The notes under the pieces: model-generated | Database searches by the model: none | Seen by the model: the letters and a program-made list of their open reading frames with translations, nothing else | What the model was told of the DNA's origin: nothing | Shown: positions 14,898 through 23,675 of the stretch, one piece after another | Layout: every line of letters begins with the position of its first letter | Position numbering within the stretch: the first letter of the stretch is position 1 | NCBI GenBank assembly: GCA_048497495.1 | Contig: JAFHCF010000047.1 | Span: 1 to 37,561, forward strand | DNA from: JAFHCF01 sp048497495 | GTDB lineage: Bacteria; Pseudomonadota; Alphaproteobacteria; Rhizobiales; Ancalomicrobiaceae | Reading direction: 5' to 3' | Length of the DNA: 37,561 nt | Program-made: the position numbers and the translations under genes

Positions 14898-17020
14898 GAC
14901 GGATCTCCTCGAGCGACGGCGATCTCGGGCCGCGACGCCTGCGCCCGTAGGCTGCCCGAATGTCGTTGTTGGCGGGATTCGATCGCCCAGACGAGCGTCA
15001 TCGCGGCGAGGGCGAGGACGAGGATCGCCACGCTCTTGGCGGCGGCATAGCCGAAGTCGCTGGAATTGGCGTGGTTGAAGATCGCCACCGCGGCGAGCTT
15101 GTGATCGGGAGAGACGAGGAAGACCACCGACGACAGCGCCGTCAGGCCCTCGACGAAGACATAGAGCGTGCCGAGCAGGAAGGCCGAGGCGAGCATCGGC
15201 AGGGTGACGCGGCCGAGGCGGTCGAGGAGACCGGCGCCGAGACTTTCGGCCGCCTCCTCGATGCCGCGATCGCTGCGCTGCAGGACGGCGCGGGCGGCGA
15301 GGACGCCGACGTACATCTTCGAGAAGGCGACGTCGATGACCAGGATCGCCGCCGTGCCGGTCAGCGACAGCGCCTCGATGCCGAAGGGCAGATTGAAGGC
15401 GACGATGTAGCCGATGCCGAAGATGATGCCCGGCAGCACCGCCGGCGTCAGGGCGAGGAAGGCGAGGAGATCGGCGCCCGGCGGGCGGATGCGCTCGACG
15501 ACATGGGCGGTCAGCACCGCGATCAGGCCGCCGATCGGAGCGGCGATGGCCGCGATCACCAGGCTGCTCATCACCGTGGCGAGGCCGCGATCGGAACTGC
15601 CGTAGCCGGTCCCGTCGAGACCGACGTCGACGCCGGTCTCGAGGAAATAGCCGAGCGTCGGCGTCCAGTCGGTGCCCCACACCTTGACGAAGGCGCCGAG
15701 CGTCATGGTGGCGTAGATCGCCCCGATCAGCACGACGACCACGGTCGCGAGAAGCCGCAGGCCGAGGCGCCAGGACGCCGGCACGCCGAGTTCGGACGGC
15801 GCGACGGCGGCGGTGCCGGCGAAGCGCCGCCGCCCGCCCAGCGCGCCCAATCCGAGATGGAGGAGAAGCGCCGGAACCATCAGCCAGACGCACAGCGCGG
15901 CGGCGAGCGGCGCGTTCTGGAAGGCGGTGATCTCGTCGTAGATCACCCCGGCGAGCACCGGCACGTCGCGCCCCAGGATCATCGGATTGCCGAAGTCGGT
16001 GAGGCTCAGGATGAAGACCAGCACGATCGCCCGCGAGATGCCGGGCCAGGCCATCGGCAGCGTGACGTCGAAGAACACCCGCCCCCGGCTGGCGCCGAGA
16101 CCGGAGGCAGCCTCGTCGAAACGCCCGTCGCGGCGGCGCAGCACGTTGTCGAGCACGATCAACGCCGCCGGCAGGAAGGACAGCGTCTGCGCCACGACGA
16201 CGCCGCCGAAGCCGTAGAGATTGGTCTCGTCGGCGTCGATCAGGCCGAGGCCCTGGTCGAGCAGCGAATGGGTGACGAGCCCCCGGCGACCGAAGAGCAT
16301 CACGGTCGCCGCCGCCACCAAGACCGGTGGCGCCACCAGCGGCAGGAGCACGATGCCCCGGATCAGCCCCGGACGCGGCAGCGCCCCGGAATGAAGGCCA
16401 TAGGCGAGGGCGAAGGCGATCGTCACGGTGAGGACGACGGCGGCGGCGGCGAGCGCCAGACTGTTGCCGGCGGCGCGGCGCAGCCGGGGATCGGTGAACA
16501 CCTCGGCGTAGTGATCGAGCCCCGACCGACGCTCGACGCCGTTGCGCAGGCGATCGAAGGCCTCCTCTCCGACGCTCGCGCGGACCTTGAAGGCGAGCGC
16601 GGTGCGCTTGTGCAGCATCACCAGCGCGATCGGCAGGCGCGCCTCGACCGCCGCCCGACGCTCGGCGGGGAGGCCCGCGAGCGCCAGCGCCGCGGCCTCC
16701 GCCTGATGCTCGAACGCCGCCTTGCGGTCCCACCCGACCGGTTCACCGGCGAGGTCGAAGGCGGCCACGGTGGCGTCGATCCGCTCGGGAAGGCGGGCGG
16801 TGGCGACCCAGCGATCGACCAGCGCCGTTCGCTCCGCCGCCGGCACCGTGTCGAGCGCGGCCCGAGTCATCGCCTCCAGCCGAGCGTTGCTCATCGGTCC
16901 CGACACCACGAAGCTCTCGTAGAGGACCGCGCCGATCGGCACCGCGACGAAGACGACGAGGAGGGCGGCCACCAGAGCGGAGAGCAGCCAGTCGGACGAG
17001 GAGCGGCGGCGATCGCTCAA
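14894..17020 (-). CDS. aepW: Fused double permease of a 2-aminoethylphosphonate-type ABC importer (AepW/PhnU2-like)
   Basis: This inner-membrane protein of 708 residues carries two permease units in one chain, as in iron(III)/FbpB-type and PhnU2-type transporters. About 12 membrane segments are visible. There are two coupling loops of the EAA type, EAASGLGASRGRVFFDVTLP in the first half and EAAESLGAGLLDRLGRVTLP in the second. A long soluble insert of about 150 residues follows the first helix (FVVSGPMSNARLEAMTRAAL onward). I chose the TTG start at 17020: it overlaps the ATPase stop by four bases (TTGA) and has GAGGAG eight bases upstream, and no in-frame ATG precedes the first helix closely. 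The next gene overlaps at the 3' end. The substrate call rests on the operon as a whole. Confidence 0.85.
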   Translation of the reverse strand: MSDRRRSSSDWLLSALVAALLVVFVAVPIGAVLYESFVVSGPMSNARLEAMTRAALDTVPAAERTALVDRWVATARLPERIDATVAAFDLAGEPVGWDRKAAFEHQAEAAALALAGLPAERRAAVEARLPIALVMLHKRTALAFKVRASVGEEAFDRLRNGVERRSGLDHYAEVFTDPRLRRAAGNSLALAAAAVVLTVTIAFALAYGLHSGALPRPGLIRGIVLLPLVAPPVLVAAATVMLFGRRGLVTHSLLDQGLGLIDADETNLYGFGGVVVAQTLSFLPAALIVLDNVLRRRDGRFDEAASGLGASRGRVFFDVTLPMAWPGISRAIVLVFILSLTDFGNPMILGRDVPVLAGVIYDEITAFQNAPLAAALCVWLMVPALLLHLGLGALGGRRRFAGTAAVAPSELGVPASWRLGLRLLATVVVVLIGAIYATMTLGAFVKVWGTDWTPTLGYFLETGVDVGLDGTGYGSSDRGLATVMSSLVIAAIAAPIGGLIAVLTAHVVERIRPPGADLLAFLALTPAVLPGIIFGIGYIVAFNLPFGIEALSLTGTAAILVIDVAFSKMYVGVLAARAVLQRSDRGIEEAAESLGAGLLDRLGRVTLPMLASAFLLGTLYVFVEGLTALSSVVFLVSPDHKLAAVAIFNHANSSDFGYAAAKSVAILVLALAAMTLVWAIESRQQRHSGSLRAQASRPEIAVARGDPS

Positions 17021-18120
17021 GCGTTGGTCTCCTCGACGATCAGATGGGCCGCCGCGGCCGGAACGACGAGGCCGACACACGCCCCCGGCTCGGGGAGAGG
17101 ATCTGCCCCGCCGTGCGAGGGGACGTCGACGGTGACGATCGCGCCGTCGTCGAGCCGCAGGTCGAGCCGAGCGAAGCCGCCGCGAAAGCTCCGCGCCGCG
17201 ACCGTCGCCGGCAGGCCTTCCTCGCCGATCGACAGGCGCTCGGGGCGATAGACGACGGTCACGCCATGGCCGAGCGGGAAGCGCCCGGCCGTGGCGGCGG
17301 GCCACAGGCGGCCGTCGGCCTCGACGCCGCCCTCGGCGACCCGTCCCTCGACCAGATTGGCGACGCCGATGAACTCGGCGACGAAGCGGCTCTGGGGCCG
17401 GTGGTAGACGTCGGCCGGCGCGCCGATCTGCTCGATGCGGCCGCGTCGCATGACGGCGACGCGATCGGCGAGCGCCAGCGCCTCTTCCTGGTCGTGGGTG
17501 ACGTAGAGCGTGGTGACGCCGAGGCGATCGATGAGCGCCCGCAACTCGCCGCGCAGGCGGGCGCGGATGCGCGCGTCGAGGGCCGACATCGGCTCGTCGA
17601 GAAGCAGGACGTCGGGCTCGCCGGCCAGCGCCCGGGCCAGCGCCACCCGTTGTTGCTGGCCGCCGGAGAGTTCGTGCGGAAAGCGGTCGAGCAGCGGCCC
17701 GATGTCGACGAGTGCGGCGAGTTCGGCGACGCGCTCGCGGATCTCCCGTTTCGGCCGGCGGGCGACGGAAAGGGCGAAGCCGATGTTGGCGGCGACCGTC
17801 TTGGTCGGAAACAGCGCGTAGGATTGGAACACGAACCCCATGCCGCGCTCGGACGCCGGGCGACGCGAGACGTCGACCCCGGCGCGCAGGATCGAGCCGG
17901 CGTCGGCGCCGGTGAAGCCGGCGACGATGCGCAGCAGTGTCGTCTTGCCGCAGCCGGAATCGCCGAGCAGGGCGACGAATTCGCCGCGCGCCAGATCGAG
18001 CGAGACGTCGTCGACCGCCAGCGTCGCGCCGAAGCGCTTGGTCACGCTTCGGATGACGAGATGCGGCGAGGCGACCGTGGTCGCCCCGCCGGGGTTGCGG
18101 GTTTGGGGTCGGTCGAGCAT
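17017..18120 (-). CDS. aepV: ATPase of a 2-aminoethylphosphonate-type ABC importer (AepV/PhnT2-like)
   Basis: This nucleotide-binding subunit has 367 residues. Visible are Walker A GDSGCGKT (53-60), the Q-loop glutamine at 99 in FVFQSYALFP, signature LSGGQ (151-155) and Walker B VLLLDEP (171-177). A C-terminal TOBE-type region of about 120 residues follows, as in PotA/FbpC/MalK-like subunits. The ATG overlaps the binding-protein stop by four bases. The closing motif after the ATPase core (YHRPQSRFVAEFIGVANLVEG) is typical of the iron/aminoethylphosphonate branch. It works with the fused permease downstream and the binding protein upstream. Confidence 0.88.
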   Translation of the reverse strand: MLDRPQTRNPGGATTVASPHLVIRSVTKRFGATLAVDDVSLDLARGEFVALLGDSGCGKTTLLRIVAGFTGADAGSILRAGVDVSRRPASERGMGFVFQSYALFPTKTVAANIGFALSVARRPKREIRERVAELAALVDIGPLLDRFPHELSGGQQQRVALARALAGEPDVLLLDEPMSALDARIRARLRGELRALIDRLGVTTLYVTHDQEEALALADRVAVMRRGRIEQIGAPADVYHRPQSRFVAEFIGVANLVEGRVAEGGVEADGRLWPAATAGRFPLGHGVTVVYRPERLSIGEEGLPATVAARSFRGGFARLDLRLDDGAIVTVDVPSHGGADPLPEPGACVGLVVPAAAAHLIVEETNA

Positions 18121-19082
18121 CAGTTCTTCAGGATGCGGGTCGAGAATTCGCGGCGGAAGGCGCCGATGTCGACCGGACGACGCATCTGCCACAGCGAGAT
18201 CTTGCCGAGATCGACCAACCCGTAGCCGGGGACGGCGGTGGCGCCGACCAGCTTGCCGAGCACCTTGGCGGCGTCCTCGCCCGCCATGAAGTCGAGGAAG
18301 AGCTTGGCTTCCTTCGGGTTCGGGCCGCCGGCGACGAGACCGCCGCCCTCGCTGACGTTCGGCGTGATGCGGCCATAGACGACCTCGACCGGCTTGCCGG
18401 AGCTCTTGATCTGGAAACAGGTGGTGTCGAAGGACAGGCCGATGGTGACTTCACCGTTGCCGGCGAGTTCGGCGCCGCCCGAGCCGCCGTCGGAATAGGT
18501 GTAGACGTTCTCGTGCAGGTTCTCGACGAAAGGCCAGCCGAAGGCGTCGACGAAGGTGGTCAGGATCGCGCCGCCGGTGCCCGACTTGAGCGGCGACGGC
18601 AGCGACACCTCCTTCTTGTAGACCGGCTTGATCAGGTCTTCCCAAGTGGTCGGCATCGGCAGCTTCTTGTCGGCGAGCCGCTTGGTGTTGACCACCATGC
18701 ACATCGTGGTGGCGAAGTAGCGGGTGTAGAAGCCGTCCGGCTCGCGGAAGTCGGCGGCGACCTTGGCGCCCTTCGGCTCGTAGGGCTCGAACACGCCGGC
18801 CTGCTTCAACTGTTCCAGCGCGACGTTGTTGACGAGATAGACGACGTCGGCCTGCGGCTTGGCCTTCTCGGCGATGGCGCGCTCGGTGATCGGGCCGGTC
18901 GAGCCGGACACGAACTTCACCGCGATGCCGGGATGCTTGGCCTTGAAGGCCTCGACGAGCGGCGTGTTGACGCTGTCGGACGCGTCGTAGATCACGACCT
19001 CGGCGGCCGACGCCTGACCGGCGGCGATCGACCCGAGGAGGGTGGCGGCGAAGAGCGTGTTCGACAGACGGATCATGGTCAT
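18120..19082 (-). CDS. aepX: Periplasmic binding protein, putative 2-aminoethylphosphonate type (AepX/PhnS2-like)
   Basis: This periplasmic protein has about 320 residues. It has a Sec signal peptide (MIRLSNTLFAATLLGSIAAG) with cleavage after ASA. The mature part reads like the iron(III)/aminoethylphosphonate branch of binding proteins: EVVIYDASDSVNTPLVEAFK at the start, then VSGSTGPITERAIAEK, TTWEDLIKPVYK and GGPNPKEAKLFLDFM. Two start codons six bases apart are possible (19082 and 19076); the second has GGGA at better spacing. It is first in the four-gene operon ending with the PbfA-like enzyme and is divergent from a LysR regulator. Together these match the known aminoethylphosphonate catabolism loci. 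Transport of iron or another small organic anion is the main alternative. Confidence 0.82.
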   Translation of the reverse strand: MTMIRLSNTLFAATLLGSIAAGQASAAEVVIYDASDSVNTPLVEAFKAKHPGIAVKFVSGSTGPITERAIAEKAKPQADVVYLVNNVALEQLKQAGVFEPYEPKGAKVAADFREPDGFYTRYFATTMCMVVNTKRLADKKLPMPTTWEDLIKPVYKKEVSLPSPLKSGTGGAILTTFVDAFGWPFVENLHENVYTYSDGGSGGAELAGNGEVTIGLSFDTTCFQIKSSGKPVEVVYGRITPNVSEGGGLVAGGPNPKEAKLFLDFMAGEDAAKVLGKLVGATAVPGYGLVDLGKISLWQMRRPVDIGAFRREFSTRILKN

Positions 19083-19106
19083 GGTCCCATTCAGAGGTTG
19101 CCTCGA

Positions 19107-19155
19107 CATAAGAATGGCTTCATAAGGTGACACCACAATGAACGACAGCTTATGA
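19107..19155. promoter_or_regulatory. Repeated CATAAG motifs in the divergent aepX/LysR promoter region
   Basis: CATAAG occurs at 19107-19112 and 19121-19126 (14-base spacing). An inverted copy occurs at 19149-19154, and the last two extend to a 7-bp inverted repeat (TCATAAG / CTTATGA). They fill the 92-base gap between the divergent starts and are good candidates for LysR binding. On the plus strand TTGCCT (19098-19103), 17 bases, CATAAG could serve as a weak promoter of the regulator. Confidence 0.48.
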
Positions 19156-19174
19156 TGCGACACGGCCCGCTCCC

Positions 19175-20077
19175 ATGAACCTCGCCCAGTTGAGAGCCTT
19201 TCACGCGGTCGCCGTTCACGGCGGATTCTCGGCGGCGGCGCAGGCGCTCGGCATCAGCCAGTCGGCGGTGACCCAGCACATCAAGGCGCTCGAGGAGGCG
19301 GCCGGCATCCGCCTGTTCAATCGCCAGGCGGGGGGCAGCGAGTTGACCGCCGAGGGCCTCGATCTGTGGCCGAAGGTCCGTCGGGTGGTGCTGCAACTCG
19401 ACGAGATCGGCCTCGAGTTGCAGGGCCGGCGCAACCTCGTCGGCGGCCATCTCTCCTTCGGCTTCTGCGCCCCCCATCTGGCGATGCCGCTGATCGGCCG
19501 GTTCCGCGCCGAATACCCGGCGATCCGCATCCGCGCCTCGATGGAGAACTCGAGCCGGCTGCTCGAGCACCTCGTCGATCGGGTCGTCGACGTGGCGCTC
19601 GCCACCCTGCGGGAACCGGTGCCCGGCTTCGTCTGCCACCGGCTGGTCACTCAACGCGTCCTGCTCCTCCTGCGCGCCGATCACCCCTGGGCGGGCCGCG
19701 GCCGTGTCGAGGTCGCCGATCTCGCCGACCTGACCCTCGTCGCGCGCGAACCGGGCTCGATGACCCGGCGCCTGTTCGAGGCCGGCCTCACCGGGCGCGG
19801 CCTCGCGTTGGAGGCGGCCCTGGTGCTCGACAGCCGCGAGGCGGTCAAGGAAGCGGTCGCCGCCGGCCTCGGGGTCGGCTACGTGCTCGACCATGAGCTC
19901 GGCTGCGACACCCGGCTCGTCGGGCTGCCGATCGACGGAATCGACAGCGACGCCGGCGAGTATCTGGTCACCCTCGAGGCCTCCGCCGACATCGGATCGG
20001 TCAAGGCCTTCGTCGGTCTGGCGCTCGGCGCCGAGACCCGATCCGGCCGGGCCGGGGATCCCTCCGAGCGACCCTGA
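19175..20077 (+). CDS. LysR-family regulator, aminoethylphosphonate-catabolism type
   Basis: This regulator of 300 residues is the standard family length. The N-terminal helix-turn-helix is FHAVAVHGGFSAAAQALGIS followed by QSAVTQHIKALEEAAGIRLFNR. The rest is the two-lobed effector domain (ADHPWAGRGRVEV, GLGVGYVLDHELG). It is divergent from the binding-protein gene with 92 bases between the starts, the classic arrangement for a LysR activator of the neighbouring operon. A LysR subgroup is known to accompany aminoethylphosphonate loci, and membership is inferred from context. It is convergent with the ATPase gene at 20120; no clear terminator is visible in the 42-base gap. Confidence 0.9.
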   Translation: MNLAQLRAFHAVAVHGGFSAAAQALGISQSAVTQHIKALEEAAGIRLFNRQAGGSELTAEGLDLWPKVRRVVLQLDEIGLELQGRRNLVGGHLSFGFCAPHLAMPLIGRFRAEYPAIRIRASMENSSRLLEHLVDRVVDVALATLREPVPGFVCHRLVTQRVLLLLRADHPWAGRGRVEVADLADLTLVAREPGSMTRRLFEAGLTGRGLALEAALVLDSREAVKEAVAAGLGVGYVLDHELGCDTRLVGLPIDGIDSDAGEYLVTLEASADIGSVKAFVGLALGAETRSGRAGDPSERP

Positions 20078-20119
20078 CGCCGCGCCGCGCTCCCTCGCAT
20101 CCGCCGACCCGACCCGGTG

Positions 20120-21889
20120 TCACGAATCGACACGGTCGAATGACGCTTCCCTCGCGAGGCCGTGACGCGCGCCGTGGGGCCCGAGCCCGGCGACTTCGGC
20201 GGCGGTCGCGAGAGGCACGGCCATCGCCGCCGTGGTGGCGACGAGCCGAGCGGCGGCTTCGCTCGTCGGCCGCGCCAGGACGACGTCGGCGGGCCCGTGT
20301 TCGGTGAGCCGGCCGTGGTCGAGCACCGCGATGTCGTCGGCGATCCAGCGGACGACCTCCAGATCGTGCCCGACGAAGACCATCGCGAAACCGCGCTCCT
20401 CGCGCAGCCGCGCCAGCAACCGCAGGATCTCGGCGCCGACCGTGGCGTCGAGGGCCGAGACGACCTCGTCGCAGACGAGGAGATCCGGTCGGCTGAGGAG
20501 GGCGCGGGCGATGGCGACGCGTTGACGCTGACCGCCGGAGAGCGCGTGTGGATGACGGGCGAGATGGTCGGGACCGAGACCGACCCATTCGAGCGCCTCG
20601 ACCACCCGGTCGGTCCGATCGCGCCGCGTTCCGAGCCCCAGGAGGTCGAGGGGCTCTCGCATGATCGTCGCCACGGTGTGACGCGGATTGAGCGCGCCTT
20701 GCGGGTTCTGGAAGACGATCTGAACCCGCCGACGCAGGGCGCGCGGCATCGCCGTCGGCCGACCGGAGACGGCGAGCGGCGTGCCGAACAGCCGCACCTC
20801 GCCGGCGCGGGCCGGCTTCAATCCGGCGATGATCGCCGCCAGCGTGCTCTTGCCCGAGCCCGATTCGCCGATCACCCCCAGCGTCCGCCCGGCCGTCAGC
20901 GTCAACGACACCCCGTCCAGCGCCGGCCAGGGACGGTCGAGGAAGTGGCGCGGAGGGTAGGCGAAGCCGAGGCCGTCGAGCTCGAGGATCGCGGCACCCG
21001 CCGGCGAACGCGGAGCGGGCGGATCGGCGAGCATGCGACGCACCGAGACGAGTGCCCGGGTCAGATCGTGACGCGGGGTTTCGAAGACGGTCGCCAAGGC
21101 GCCATGGTCGACCACGCGGCCGCCGTCGAGCACCAGCGCCTCGTGGCCGAGCCGGCGGGCGGCGGCGAGGTCGTGGGTGATGAACAGCACGGCCATGCCG
21201 AAGTCGCGTTGCAGCCGCCAGAGCAACCCCAGGATCTCGGCCTGGACGGAGGCGTCGAGCGCGCTGGTCGGCTCGTCGGCGATCAGCAGCCGTGGCTCGG
21301 CGGCGAGCGCCATGGCGATCATGACGCGTTGCTGCTGGCCGCCGGACAACTCGTGCGGCCGACGTCGCGCCAGTACCATCGGGTCGGGCAGTTCGACCGC
21401 CTCCATGAGTTCGAGGATGCGGGCCTGCCGCGCGGCGCGATCGCCGACGCCGCGCCGGCGGACGGCCTCGTCGATCTGCGCGCCGACCGTCATGAACGGG
21501 TTGAGGCAGCTCATCGGATCCTGGAAGACCATGGCCATCGCGGTGCCGCGCAGCGCCCGCATGGCGCGCTCGTCGCCGAGCGGCAGGGCGCGCCCGTCGA
21601 GGGCGATCCGCGTCTCCGCGCCGAGGAAGACGCCCGGCGGCAAGAGGCCCATGATCGCCGCGGCGGTCATCGACTTGCCCGACCCGGACTGGCCGACCAG
21701 CGCCAGGGTCCGCGCCGCCCCGATGTTGAAGGTGACGTCGCTGAGCAGGGCCCGCCCGCCGGCGAAGATCGACAGCCCCCGCACCTCCAGCGCCGGCTCG
21801 GCGCGCGGCGCGCCCTCGTCCTCGGCCGCCGTCGAACGGGGCTCGGCGATCGGCTGGAACAGGTCGACGGTCTCGGTTTTTCGCATCAT
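20120..21889 (-). CDS. Two-domain dipeptide-type ABC ATPase (set C)
   Basis: This protein of 589 residues has two ATPase domains in one chain (DppD-DppF fusion). The first has Walker A GQSGSGKS (66-73) and signature LSGGQQQR. The second has Walker A GESGSGKST near residue 343 and signature LSGGQRQR. It lacks the long proline-rich tail of its paralogue at 6092-7960, and the linker after each domain is shorter. It is last in the six-gene phnA operon; its ATG overlaps the permease stop (ATGA). It serves the permease pair and binding protein directly upstream. Confidence 0.92.
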   Translation of the reverse strand: MMRKTETVDLFQPIAEPRSTAAEDEGAPRAEPALEVRGLSIFAGGRALLSDVTFNIGAARTLALVGQSGSGKSMTAAAIMGLLPPGVFLGAETRIALDGRALPLGDERAMRALRGTAMAMVFQDPMSCLNPFMTVGAQIDEAVRRRGVGDRAARQARILELMEAVELPDPMVLARRRPHELSGGQQQRVMIAMALAAEPRLLIADEPTSALDASVQAEILGLLWRLQRDFGMAVLFITHDLAAARRLGHEALVLDGGRVVDHGALATVFETPRHDLTRALVSVRRMLADPPAPRSPAGAAILELDGLGFAYPPRHFLDRPWPALDGVSLTLTAGRTLGVIGESGSGKSTLAAIIAGLKPARAGEVRLFGTPLAVSGRPTAMPRALRRRVQIVFQNPQGALNPRHTVATIMREPLDLLGLGTRRDRTDRVVEALEWVGLGPDHLARHPHALSGGQRQRVAIARALLSRPDLLVCDEVVSALDATVGAEILRLLARLREERGFAMVFVGHDLEVVRWIADDIAVLDHGRLTEHGPADVVLARPTSEAAARLVATTAAMAVPLATAAEVAGLGPHGARHGLAREASFDRVDS

Positions 21890-22800
21890 CGGCCGACCCT
21901 CGGATCGATCAGCCGGTGCAGCACGTCGACCAGCGTGTTGATGGCGACGATCGCCACCGCGATCACCGTGACGGAGGCGAGCACCACCGGCAGGTCGCGG
22001 CCGTGGACCGCGTTGAGCATGAGGCTGCCGATGCCCGGTAGGCCGAACAGGATTTCCATCGTCAGCGTGCCGGAGACGAGGCCGGCCAGCACCAGACCGG
22101 AGAGCACCAGCGCGATCGGCGCCGCCACCGGCAACACGTGCGCCACGGCGATCCTGAGCGGCGCCAGCCCTTTGGCGCGTGCCGTCCGCACATGCGGCAA
22201 GGTCACCGCCTCGGCCAGATCCTCGCGCACCAGCTTGACGATCTGACCGGCGCTGTCGAGGCCGATGATGGCGATCGGCAACACCAGGCCGCCGATCACC
22301 GGCAACCAGCCGAGCCACAGCGAGAACACCAGGATGCCGAGGACGCCGGCGCAGAAGGTCGGCACCGAGATCGACCAGATGTTGAGGCCGTCGATCGCCG
22401 CGTCGAGAAGCCGCGACCGTGTCGCGGTGGCCGCCACGGCGAGGACGAAGGCCAGTCCGACAGCGACCGCGAAACTGCCGAGCGCCAGCTTGGCGGTGAC
22501 CGGCACCGCATGGATCAGCATCTCCGAGACCGGCCGGTCGAAGCGGACGGACTGGCCGAAGTCGCCGGCCAGCGCCCGCGACACCCAGTCGATGAATTGC
22601 GCGACGACGGAGCGATCGTAGCCGAGCGCGCTGCGCATGGCGGTCTGCTGATCGTCGGTCAAGCCGCCTTCGAGGCCGAGGACGTCGACGACGTCGCCCG
22701 GCATCACCCGGCACAGAAAGAAGGTCACCGCGACGATCGCCAGGGCGCGCGCCAGACCGGTGACGAGGGCGAAGAGAACCGGCAGAAGACGAGCGGTCAC
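21886..22800 (-). CDS. ABC transporter permease, DppB/OppB-like (set C)
   Basis: This inner-membrane permease has 304 residues from a GTG start at 22800 that overlaps the previous stop (GTGA). It has the OppB pattern: an N-terminal helix ending in FFLCRVMPGD, a loop with LGYDRSVVAQFIDWVSRALA, the coupling region HVRTARAKGLAPLRIAVAHV, and the closing motif ILFGLPGIGSLMLNAVHGRD. It forms the channel of the importer encoded with phnA. Upstream codons in the same frame overlap the partner permease and are rejected as start. Confidence 0.92.
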   Translation of the reverse strand: MTARLLPVLFALVTGLARALAIVAVTFFLCRVMPGDVVDVLGLEGGLTDDQQTAMRSALGYDRSVVAQFIDWVSRALAGDFGQSVRFDRPVSEMLIHAVPVTAKLALGSFAVAVGLAFVLAVAATATRSRLLDAAIDGLNIWSISVPTFCAGVLGILVFSLWLGWLPVIGGLVLPIAIIGLDSAGQIVKLVREDLAEAVTLPHVRTARAKGLAPLRIAVAHVLPVAAPIALVLSGLVLAGLVSGTLTMEILFGLPGIGSLMLNAVHGRDLPVVLASVTVIAVAIVAINTLVDVLHRLIDPRVGR

Positions 22801-23675
22801 GATCCGGCCTCCTGCGAGGAGGAGCCGCGCAGCGGGTCCAGGTGGCGACGCAGGCGATCGCCGAGCACCGACAGCGCCGCCGTCAGCAGGACGAGCGCGA
22901 CCACCGGCGCGAGGATGGCGTGCGGCGCCTTTTCGATGAAGCGGCTGGCGTCGGCGATCATCCGCCCCCAGGTCGGCTCGTCGGGCGACGAACCGAGACC
23001 GAGGAAGCTCAGGACCGACTCGGTCACGATGCATCGCGGCAACACGATCGCGGCTTGAGTCACCAGCGTGCCGACCAGATTGGGCAGGACGTGATGGACG
23101 AGGACGTGCAGCCGGCCGCCGCCGAAGGAGGCGGCGGCGGTGACATAGTCGCGCGCCGTCTCCCGCGCGTAGGCGGTTCGCGCCACCAGGGCGATCAGCG
23201 GCGCGTAGGACAGACCGAGCGCGATGACGACCGGAGTCGTGCCGCTGCCCAGAGCCACGATCAGGATGACCCCGAGCAGGGTCGCCGGCAGGGCGCGGAT
23301 CAGATCGATCACCGCGAACCACGCCGTTTCGGTGATCCGCCCGGTGGCGAGCGCGACGAGGCCGACGCCGGCCCCGAGCGCGAAAGCGAGCACCGTTCCC
23401 AGCGCGCCGACCAGCAGCGTCGTCCGCGCCCCCCACACCAGGCGGGCGAAGACGTCGCGGCCGAGCACGTCGGTGCCGAGGAGATGCTCGCGCGACAGCC
23501 CGGCGTTCATCGCCGTCAGATCCTGATCGAGCGGTGACTGATCGGTGAGCATCGGCGCCGCCACCGCCGCCGCCACGACGACGGCGACGAGGACGATCGC
23601 CACCGTCGTGCCGAGCGCCGGGCGGCGTGCCGCCCGGGTCGTCGATTCGCCGGCGAGGGGCGGGGCGAGGCTCAT
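22797..23675 (-). CDS. ABC transporter permease, DppC/OppC-like (set C)
   Basis: This inner-membrane permease has 292 residues starting at ATG 23675, overlapping the binding-protein stop by four bases. The first helix (TTVAIVLVAVVVAAAVAAPM) is followed by LLGTDVLGRDVFARLVWGAR and five more hydrophobic segments. The coupling region is TAAASFGGGRLHVLVHHVLPN, and the C-terminal motif ESVLSFLGLGSSPDEPTWG is present. Its order before the OppB-type gene reverses the arrangement in the 1703-12421 operon, where the OppB-type gene comes first in both sets. Set C is therefore not a simple recent copy of those. Confidence 0.92.
   Translation of the reverse strand: MSLAPPLAGESTTRAARRPALGTTVAIVLVAVVVAAAVAAPMLTDQSPLDQDLTAMNAGLSREHLLGTDVLGRDVFARLVWGARTTLLVGALGTVLAFALGAGVGLVALATGRITETAWFAVIDLIRALPATLLGVILIVALGSGTTPVVIALGLSYAPLIALVARTAYARETARDYVTAAASFGGGRLHVLVHHVLPNLVGTLVTQAAIVLPRCIVTESVLSFLGLGSSPDEPTWGRMIADASRFIEKAPHAILAPVVALVLLTAALSVLGDRLRRHLDPLRGSSSQEAGS

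Noticed and set aside
19083..19174. Pho box upstream of aepX
   Set aside because: CTGTCGT and GTGTCAC are present on the minus strand but 15 bases apart instead of 11, so the periodicity is wrong.
20078..20119. Terminator between the LysR gene and the set C ATPase gene
   Set aside because: Only a 5-bp stem (GTGTC/GACAC) that reaches into the ATPase coding sequence was seen, too weak to call.
20162..22246. Plus-strand open frame of 694 codons opposite the set C ATPase and permease
   Set aside because: Antisense to two clear transporter genes; composition is D/H/R-rich shadow sequence with no recognisable fold. The same holds for the long plus-strand frames at 8964-11540 and 14960-17251.
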